From: XYA12-FULL-58-9 sp001798605
GTDB lineage: Bacteria; Myxococcota; XYA12-FULL-58-9
Reading direction: 5' to 3'
Assembly (NCBI GenBank): GCA_036736205.1
Contig: DAINMX010000210.1
Location: 1 to 12,094, forward strand
DNA length: 12,094 nt
Shown: in pieces, positions 6,481-12,094 of the stretch
Numbering within the stretch: position 1 is the stretch's first letter
Layout: every line of letters begins with the position of its first letter
Notes under the pieces: model-generated
Told to the model about the DNA's origin: nothing
The model's input: only the letters and a program-made list of their open reading frames with translations
Databases searched by the model: none
Made by a program: the position numbers and the translations under genes

Positions 6481-6723
6481 ATGCCAGACAACGAGATTGA
6501 GCTGAAGGTCAAGGCGATCATCGTCAAACAGCTCGGGGTGAAAAACGAAGATGTCGCTTTTGAGAAGTCGTTCATCAACGACCTCGGTGCCGATTCGTTG
6601 GACATCGTCGAGCTGGTCATGGCCATGGAAGACGAGTTCGGATTCGAGATCCCCGACGAAGAAGCCGAGGCCATCCGTACAGTCGGTGACGCGGTCAAAT
6701 ACATAGGGACCCACCAAAGATAA
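6481..6723 (+). CDS. acpP: Acyl carrier protein
   Basis: The 80-residue product carries growing acyl chains on a phosphopantetheine arm during cytoplasmic fatty acid synthesis. It has the standard length, acidic composition and four-helix signature: LGV after helix 1, FINDLGADSLDIVELVMAMEDEF with the modified serine S39 in DSL, then EIPDEEAEAIRTVGDAVKYI. GGAGGA ending 3 nt before the ATG (GGAGG with a 4-nt spacer) sets the start; the longer upstream frame covers the structured leader. glyA follows after 71 nt. In several deltaproteobacteria fabF lies between acpP and glyA; no fabF is present here. Confidence 0.96.
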   Translation: MPDNEIELKVKAIIVKQLGVKNEDVAFEKSFINDLGADSLDIVELVMAMEDEFGFEIPDEEAEAIRTVGDAVKYIGTHQR

Positions 6724-6794
6724 CTGACTCCCACTATCGAGTTGGCGCGTCCGCGACGAGTGGCCGACCTTGGTGTCAGTCGAGAGGAGCAACC

Positions 6795-8066
6795 ATGAAC
6801 CCCTTGGCACACGTACGTGAAGCCGATCCTGAAATCTACGCAGCTATTCGCGGTGAGCTTGAACGCCAAGAGAATGGTCTTGAGCTCATCGCCAGCGAGA
6901 ACTTCGTGAGTCGCGCCGTCATGGAGGCCGCTGGATCGGTATTGACCAACAAATACGCGGAGGGAGTCGCCGGCAAACGTTATTATGGCGGTTGTGAAAT
7001 GGTCGATATCGCCGAGCGCTTGGCCAATGAACGCGCCTGCGAGCTCTTTGGAGCAGACTACGCCAACGCCCAGCCCCATTCAGGGACCCAAGCCAACATG
7101 GGCGTATACATGCACGCCCTCGAGCCAGGCGACACAATGCTCGCCATGGACCTCGATTCGGGCGGACACTTGACCCACGGCTCCCCTGTAAATTTCTCGG
7201 GGCGTCTCTACAACATCGTCGCATACGGCGTCGACCGTGACAGCGAGCAGATCGACTACGCGGAGTTGGAAAAGCTCGCCAAAGAGCACAAGCCCAAGCT
7301 CATCGTCGCCGGTGCCAGCGCCTACCCGCGCATTATCGATTTCGAACGGTTTGGTGCCATTGCTCGTGAGGTCGGTGCTCGCTTGATGGTCGACATGGCG
7401 CACATTGCAGGTCTGGTGGCTGCCGGCGAGCATCCCAATCCGGTCCCCCATGCGGATTATGTCACGACCACCACCCATAAGACTCTTCGCGGACCCCGAG
7501 GTGGCCTCATCATGGCGAAGGGTGAATACAAGAAAGCGATCGATTCAGGCGTCTGCCCGCGCATCCAAGGTGGTCCCTTGATGCATATCATCGCCGCCAA
7601 GGCCATTGCGTTCAAAGAAGCCAGGGCTCCCGGCTGGAAAGAATACCAAAAACAAATTCGCAAGAACGCCACCGCCCTCGCCACCGCCCTCGCTGAGCGC
7701 GGTTTCCGCTTGGTTTCTGGCGGCACCGACAACCACTTGATGTTGGTTGATCTGCGGCCAAAGAAGTTGACAGGCAAGGTCGCTGAAAAGACCCTCGACC
7801 AAGCGGGCATCACCACCAACAAAAACAAGATTCCATTCGACCCAGAAAAGCCTTTGGTCACCAGCGGCATAAGAATAGGCACGCCCGCCGTCACCACCCG
7901 CGGCATGGGTGAACCGCAAATGGTGCAGATCGCCGTGTTCATCGACCGAGCTCTCGCGCACCACGACGACGAAGTCTACCTCGCCAAGATCAAGGCGGAG
8001 GTGAAAGAACTGACGGGTAGTTTTCCGCTCTATCGCGAGCTTCTACACACTGTCGAGCCCCTCTAA
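6795..8066 (+). CDS. glyA: Serine hydroxymethyltransferase
   Basis: This PLP enzyme interconverts serine plus tetrahydrofolate with glycine plus 5,10-methylene-tetrahydrofolate, feeding one-carbon metabolism. The 423 residues match the family length. Visible landmarks are ELIASENFVS (30-39), NKYAEGVAGKRYYGG (52-66), the HSGTQANMGVY cofactor region (95-105), the D200-M-A-H203 PLP-contact motif and the PLP lysine K229 in TTTTHKTLRGPRGG, the same number as in E. coli GlyA. It has a GAGGAG ribosome binding site 5 nt before ATG. The next gene starts 12 nt after its stop, so it is probably cotranscribed with ubiB-like and downstream genes. Confidence 0.98.
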   Translation: MNPLAHVREADPEIYAAIRGELERQENGLELIASENFVSRAVMEAAGSVLTNKYAEGVAGKRYYGGCEMVDIAERLANERACELFGADYANAQPHSGTQANMGVYMHALEPGDTMLAMDLDSGGHLTHGSPVNFSGRLYNIVAYGVDRDSEQIDYAELEKLAKEHKPKLIVAGASAYPRIIDFERFGAIAREVGARLMVDMAHIAGLVAAGEHPNPVPHADYVTTTTHKTLRGPRGGLIMAKGEYKKAIDSGVCPRIQGGPLMHIIAAKAIAFKEARAPGWKEYQKQIRKNATALATALAERGFRLVSGGTDNHLMLVDLRPKKLTGKVAEKTLDQAGITTNKNKIPFDPEKPLVTSGIRIGTPAVTTRGMGEPQMVQIAVFIDRALAHHDDEVYLAKIKAEVKELTGSFPLYRELLHTVEPL

Positions 8067-8078
8067 CCAAGGCACCGC

Positions 8079-9779
8079 ATGGCGGCTCCGTTTCGAAGTC
8101 TGCGTCGTCTGCGTCAGATCACTGCCGTGGTGGCACGCCATGGACTCGATCACTATCAAGAGCGCCGCAAGAATCGCGCGGCCCAGAAGAAAGGCGAGCT
8201 CCCCGCGGGGCCAGAGACAATCCCCAGGCTGGCTCTGCGATTCCGCGCTATCCTCGAAGACCTCGGCCCCACTTTCGTCAAGTTTGGCCAGGTCCTCTCG
8301 ACCCGGGCTGACTTGCTGCCACCTGGCTTCGCCGATGCTCTAAGTGACCTGCAAGACCACGTCCCCCCCATGTCAGCGGCCGATGCCGAGCGTGCCGTGG
8401 AGCTTGGTTTGGGCAGGCCCGTGACCGAGCTCTTCGCCCATTTCGATGCGGAACCGGTCGCGAGCGCGTCTGTCGCCCAAGTTCACCGCGCAATCACCCA
8501 TGATGGCGACGAAGTTGCGGTCAAGATTCAGCGCCTCGGTATTCGCGACCAGATTCACGAGGACCTCGATCTTCTGCGCTACTTGGCACAGCTGATTGAG
8601 AAGATCGTCGAAGAAAGCGGCTTGGTCACACCCGCTGCGATTATCGACGAGTTCGAGGGCGCATTTCTCGCCGAGCTCGACTTCTACCGTGAAGCCCGAA
8701 TGATTCGGCGCTTCCGCGCCAATACAGAGGGCAAGCAACGCACCTACGTGGTTCCACGAGTTTTTGATGAGCTCTGTTCGCGCACGGTCCTCACCATGGA
8801 GTTCATCCGCGGCACACGTCTCGGCGACGTTGGTGAAGAACACGACCGCAAGGCGATCGCCCAGAACCTGGTTCAGTCGGCCTTTGAACAAGTCTTTGTC
8901 GACGGTTTGTTTCACGCAGATCCCCACCCAGGCAACGCCTTCGTGCTTCCCGATAACCGTTTGGCGCTCCTCGATTTTGGCTGTGTCGGGCAAATCTCAT
9001 ATGCCATGCGCGAGACCCTGGTTGTGGTTGCCTTGGCCATTGCCAATCGAGATGCCGACACGGTCGCGCGCCTGCTCTACCGCGTCAGCACACCCGCACA
9101 ACGGGTATCCCTGCATCAGCTACGGGACGCCTGCGCATCGCTTTTCGACAAATACTTGCGCGACCAGACCACCCTCGCCAACGTCGAGGCGGCGCAGATG
9201 GTCAAAGAGTTGTTCGAGATGGCTTCTCGCTTCAAGCTGCGCATGCCCAGCGAATACGCACTGATCGGCCGTGCTTCCATGGTGGTAGAGGGCAACATTC
9301 GTGCACTCGATCCTGACCTCGAGGTTCTCAAGGCCGCCGGACCTTTCGTCAAGCGGCTCATGGAGGAACAATTCGCTGTCCCCGAATTCACAGACACGGC
9401 ACTCAAAGGCCTCCTCCGCGCACACGGGTTCATCCAGGAGTTGCCACTCACCGCGTCACAGATCCTCATGGATCTCGAATCCGGCAAACTCCAAATCCAA
9501 ATAGAAAACGCCAAGCTCGAAACCATAGCCCGCAACATCGACGCCTTGGGTGTCACCGTCTTCATGGGCCTCACTGCGTGCGGCCTGATCACCGGTTCGT
9601 TCTTCCTGCTACAAGGCTACGACTCCAAGATCTGGGGCATACCTGTTATCCCGGCTGTCGGGCTTTACCTGGCTAGCCTACTGCTCACCGGTGCCTTCGG
9701 TCGCTACCTCTTGGCCCCACGCATGAAGAAGCTTTCTATCTATCGATGGTTGAGTAACCGCCGCCGTCGGTGGCGATAA
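8079..9779 (+). CDS. AarF/UbiB-family ABC1 atypical kinase-like protein
   Basis: The 566-residue product has the ABC1/UbiB signature set: KFGQ (68-71) in the family-specific N-terminal extension, the A-rich loop ASVAQVH (130-136) that replaces the glycine-rich loop, lysine K149 in VAVKIQ, the ExD pair E199/D201, the catalytic loop HADPHPGN (279-286) and DFG (299-301). Two C-terminal hydrophobic helices (about 490-512 and 520-543) followed by a basic tail match the membrane hairpin of bacterial UbiB. The family supports ubiquinone biosynthesis and isoprenoid lipid handling and has weak ATPase or kinase activity; whether this copy serves quinone synthesis or another lipid process cannot be told here. 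The ribosome binding site is weak (AAGG, 6 nt before ATG), consistent with translation coupled to glyA. The next start lies 8 nt after its stop. Confidence 0.93.
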   Translation: MAAPFRSLRRLRQITAVVARHGLDHYQERRKNRAAQKKGELPAGPETIPRLALRFRAILEDLGPTFVKFGQVLSTRADLLPPGFADALSDLQDHVPPMSAADAERAVELGLGRPVTELFAHFDAEPVASASVAQVHRAITHDGDEVAVKIQRLGIRDQIHEDLDLLRYLAQLIEKIVEESGLVTPAAIIDEFEGAFLAELDFYREARMIRRFRANTEGKQRTYVVPRVFDELCSRTVLTMEFIRGTRLGDVGEEHDRKAIAQNLVQSAFEQVFVDGLFHADPHPGNAFVLPDNRLALLDFGCVGQISYAMRETLVVVALAIANRDADTVARLLYRVSTPAQRVSLHQLRDACASLFDKYLRDQTTLANVEAAQMVKELFEMASRFKLRMPSEYALIGRASMVVEGNIRALDPDLEVLKAAGPFVKRLMEEQFAVPEFTDTALKGLLRAHGFIQELPLTASQILMDLESGKLQIQIENAKLETIARNIDALGVTVFMGLTACGLITGSFFLLQGYDSKIWGIPVIPAVGLYLASLLLTGAFGRYLLAPRMKKLSIYRWLSNRRRRWR

Positions 9780-9787
9780 CTCCCCGC

Positions 9788-10846
9788 ATGACGACCACCT
9801 GTGCCTTCACCATTGGCCTTGGCGTCACCCTCAATCTGCTATTCGGTTGTAGCAGCAGACCGAGCTCATGGATCGCCGACGACCTCCTCGCGGCGCTGCA
9901 GACAGCCGATGACCTGGAGCGGGCACGCCGGTTCGACGAGGCACGCGAAAAACTCGCAGCCATCACAGCGAACGTGGATGGTGAGCTTGCCGACACGGTT
10001 TCTCTGCGCCTTTGCGCCATGTGGACCCTCGAAGGAAAGAAAGAAGAAGGCCGTCGCTGCTACAATGGGAGCGTTGCGGCACTGGCCACAGACGAGGCAC
10101 GCGCTCTAGCCGCCCATCGTGCCGCAGTCATCGCCCTCGACCAGGACGATCGCAAGGCTGCACGTGCGGAGCTGCTTGCTGTCATTGAATCCTGGCCCTA
10201 TACCGACGCGGCTGGCGGCTCCATGCGAACCCTTAGCGCAATGCGTCGCGAGGAGGCAGGACCGACAGCCGAGGCCGACACCCTGTTGGGCTTGGCGTCG
10301 AGCGTCGCCGAACGGACTGCCTCTGATGCTGGTGTCCTCGACCTCTATCTCGAGGCGCTGCTGGGTGCTGGCCGCATTCGTTTTGTCCACGGCAGCATCC
10401 GAGAGGCTGCGCAGATCCTCGGTCACGCACACTCAGTGTCCGCAAAAAGTCGGTGGAACGATGACATTGCCATTTGGCGTGCACGGGCGCTGGGTGCCCT
10501 CGGCCGGCCGCACGACGCCCTAGAGATCTATGAATCAATCATCGACGACCGGGAGTCGTCCTGGTTCGTCGGTTCCTACGAGAGCGCCCACTTCGATGAT
10601 GCCCTCTTCGAGAAAGCCGAAACCCTACTCGCGCTTCGCGCTCCCGATGCCGCACGGACCGCCTACCTCGAGGTCCTCAAGCGGGCACCCGCCTCCCGTT
10701 TGGTCGACGACGCCGCTTTTGCCGTTGCTCAGTTGGCTGCAGAGGAGGGAGACACCCAACCCGCAAGGCAATTCATCGTCACCTACCGAGAATCTCGCCA
10801 TATCCCCGCAGCCCGCGAGCTCTTGAAGCGCGAGCGTGAACAATGA
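9788..10846 (+). CDS. TPR-repeat lipoprotein
   Basis: From ATG 9788 the product is 352 residues. The signal peptide ends in lipobox LLFGC, making C21 the lipidated residue. The rest is alpha-helical and Ala/Leu rich, with degenerate tetratricopeptide repeats (for example AARELLAVIESWPYTDA, then ALGALGRPHDALEIYESII and ARTAYLEVLKRAPASRLVDDA). The last one to two repeats resemble those in outer-membrane assembly scaffolds. No catalytic motif is present; it is probably a periplasmic protein-protein scaffold. A GTG at 9770 in the same frame would add six residues and overlap the upstream gene; neither start has a clear ribosome binding site, and ATG gives the more normal signal peptide. The 3' end overlaps the ABC ATPase start (ATGA at 10843), so the two are translationally coupled and may work together. 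Confidence 0.8.
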   Translation: MTTTCAFTIGLGVTLNLLFGCSSRPSSWIADDLLAALQTADDLERARRFDEAREKLAAITANVDGELADTVSLRLCAMWTLEGKKEEGRRCYNGSVAALATDEARALAAHRAAVIALDQDDRKAARAELLAVIESWPYTDAAGGSMRTLSAMRREEAGPTAEADTLLGLASSVAERTASDAGVLDLYLEALLGAGRIRFVHGSIREAAQILGHAHSVSAKSRWNDDIAIWRARALGALGRPHDALEIYESIIDDRESSWFVGSYESAHFDDALFEKAETLLALRAPDAARTAYLEVLKRAPASRLVDDAAFAVAQLAAEEGDTQPARQFIVTYRESRHIPAARELLKREREQ

Positions 10847-11577
10847 TCCAGGTCTCGAATCTGACAGTGCGCCTGGGCGACAAAGAGGCACTGCATGATG
10901 TCACCCTGCGCATCGACCGCGGCGATCTTCTCGGCCTCATTGGCCCGCCGGAGTCAGGCAAGACGGTTCTGCTCAAAACGATCGCTGGGTTGATTCGTTT
11001 GTGCAATGGCGAGGTCCGGGCAGACGGTGAACGAGTCGACAACCTGGAAGACGCGATGGCCCACCTTTGGCGCCAACGCATCGGCATGTCTTTCCAAAAT
11101 GACGCACTCTTCGATTCGCTCACGGTGTTCGACAACGTCGCCTTTCCTCTTCGTCGTCGTGCGACCGCAGAGGAGACCCTTCAGAAGCGGGTCCACCAAG
11201 TCCTCGCCAGGGTGGGTCTCGACGGCGCTGCAGCCAGATTGCCGATGGAAATTTCAGGAGGCATGCGCAAACGGGTCGGCATCGCTCGCGCCGCAGTCAT
11301 AGAGCCTGAGCTCGGCCTCTACGATGACCCGATCTCAGGACTCGACCCCGCCTCCTCCGCAACCATCCTTGACCTCATTGTCGGCCTCCATCACCGAAAT
11401 GGAGCAGCCACAGTCGTTGTCTCAAATGATCTCCCAGTCCTGTTGCCCATCGTCAATCGGGTCGTCATGCTCAACGCCGGGCGCATCGTCTACAATGGCA
11501 CGGTGGAGGGCCTCACCCAGAGCGATCGCCCCGAGGTCGTACAGTTTGCTACAGGCTCTGATCTTGGACCCTTGTGA
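10843..11577 (+). CDS. MlaF-like ABC transporter ATPase with altered catalytic residues
   Basis: The 244-residue ATP-binding subunit aligns with E. coli MlaF over most of its length, including ALFDSLTVFDNVAFPLR (MlaF: ALFTDMNVFDNVAYPLR) and the C-terminal VVQFATGSDLGP (MlaF: VRQFLDGIADGP). MlaF powers phospholipid transport by the MlaFEDB complex. Walker A is GPPESGKT (34-41), the Q-loop is Q85, the signature is SGGMR (138-142), Walker B aspartate is D161 and the D-loop is SGLD (165-168). Two key positions differ: the catalytic glutamate after Walker B is D162, and the switch histidine is N195 (VVVSNDL where MlaF has VVVSHDV). Reduced or altered ATP hydrolysis is likely by inference. No MlaE permease or MlaD-type MCE protein is in the window. 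Start and TPR stop share ATGA; mutY follows after 18 nt. Confidence 0.9.
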   Translation: MIQVSNLTVRLGDKEALHDVTLRIDRGDLLGLIGPPESGKTVLLKTIAGLIRLCNGEVRADGERVDNLEDAMAHLWRQRIGMSFQNDALFDSLTVFDNVAFPLRRRATAEETLQKRVHQVLARVGLDGAAARLPMEISGGMRKRVGIARAAVIEPELGLYDDPISGLDPASSATILDLIVGLHHRNGAATVVVSNDLPVLLPIVNRVVMLNAGRIVYNGTVEGLTQSDRPEVVQFATGSDLGPL

Positions 11578-11595
11578 GGCCCACAAAAGGCACAA

Positions 11596-12094
11596 ATGCA
11601 ACCAGGCGCCATCAATGACATTGACATCCTGCGACTGCGAGGTGCCTTTCTAACCTTTTACCAAAGAGAGGCACGCGATCTTCCTTGGCGTCACACGAAA
11701 GACCCCTACTCGATCTGGGTATCGGAGATCATGCTGCAACAAACCCAGGTCGACACGGTTCGCCCACGCTACCCACAATTTCTGCGGCAGTTTCCGAGTG
11801 TAGAGATCTTGGCAAAGGCCACGCCCGAACAGGTCTGCGAGGCATGGGCCGGACTTGGATACTACCGCCGGGCTCGCAACTTGCACCGCGCCGCCCAACA
11901 ATTGGTATCTCACCATGGCGGCACATTGCCCGCGGACACCAACAGTCTTGAAAAACTGCCAGGCATTGGGAGGTACACCGCTGGAGCCATCGCGTCGATT
12001 GCCTTCGGAAAACCGGCACCGGTGGTTGACGGCAATGTTGCGCGAGTCCTCTCGCGGATCTGGGCCATCGACGATCCGCTCTCGAGTGGTCCCG
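11596..12094 (+). CDS. mutY: A/G-specific adenine DNA glycosylase MutY (3' partial)
   Basis: The frame is open to the window end, giving the first 166 residues. MutY removes adenine mispaired with 8-oxoguanine in base excision repair. The six-helix barrel N-terminal domain is clear: PWRHTKDPYSIWVSEIMLQQTQV with the catalytic glutamate E44, the AGLGYYRRARNL segment (85-96), the helix-hairpin-helix LPGIGRYTAGAI (121-132) and the catalytic aspartate D145 in VVDGNVARVLSR. The iron-sulfur cluster and the C-terminal 8-oxoG recognition domain would lie beyond the edge. AAAGG 5 nt before ATG 11596 supports the start, 18 nt after the ABC ATPase stop. Its place at the end of a lipid-related gene string appears to be simple operon packing. 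Confidence 0.95.
   Translation, partial: MQPGAINDIDILRLRGAFLTFYQREARDLPWRHTKDPYSIWVSEIMLQQTQVDTVRPRYPQFLRQFPSVEILAKATPEQVCEAWAGLGYYRRARNLHRAAQQLVSHHGGTLPADTNSLEKLPGIGRYTAGAIASIAFGKPAPVVDGNVARVLSRIWAIDDPLSSGP

Overview
The window looks like chromosomal DNA of a moderately GC-rich Gram-negative bacterium, most likely Myxococcota or another former deltaproteobacterial lineage. This is inferred from an AgmX/PglI-type periplasmic domain protein, a cysteine-rich lipoprotein with a Gly/Asp tail, myxobacterial-looking GroES and GroEL, and several lineage-specific lipoproteins. There is no transposase, integrase, tRNA, rRNA or CRISPR array. The genes are dense and mostly housekeeping.

Left part (1-2663). 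The window opens inside a thioredoxin-reductase-fold flavoprotein that shows no CxxC in the visible part. Its stop codon abuts a radical SAM gene clearly related to RlmN/Cfr. That protein lacks the N-terminal HhH domain and one of the two catalytic cysteines of RlmN. Convergent to this pair, and overlapping its end by 44 bp, is a minus-strand two-gene unit: a Cys-rich lipoprotein followed by a membrane-anchored AgmX/PglI-domain protein.

Middle (2664-5102). A divergent intergenic region carries two tandem palindromes, each CTGGCAGTC-N9-GACTGCCAA. In geometry and partly in sequence they resemble the HrcA operator CIRCE. A good sigma70-type promoter follows, then groES-groEL with a strong intrinsic terminator.

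Small-gene zone (5103-6480). This holds a probable lipoprotein with His/Gln-seamed heptads and a lysine-rich tail, a 69-residue C-tail-anchored protein on the minus strand with a TTG start, and a 37-residue, extremely basic protein. A roughly 150-nt leader with three inverted repeats precedes acpP.

Right part (6481-12094). acpP, glyA, an AarF/UbiB kinase-like gene, a TPR lipoprotein, an MlaF-like ABC ATPase and mutY (cut by the window end) all lie on the plus strand. From glyA onward the gaps are 12 nt, 8 nt, a 4-nt overlap and 18 nt, so they probably form one operon. The ABC ATPase has no permease or MCE partner in view and has substitutions at both the catalytic glutamate and the switch histidine. 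The most unusual items are the RlmN-like/flavoprotein pair, the CIRCE-like tandem operator, the altered orphan MlaF-like ATPase with its TPR lipoprotein and UbiB neighbours, and the His-heptad lipoprotein.
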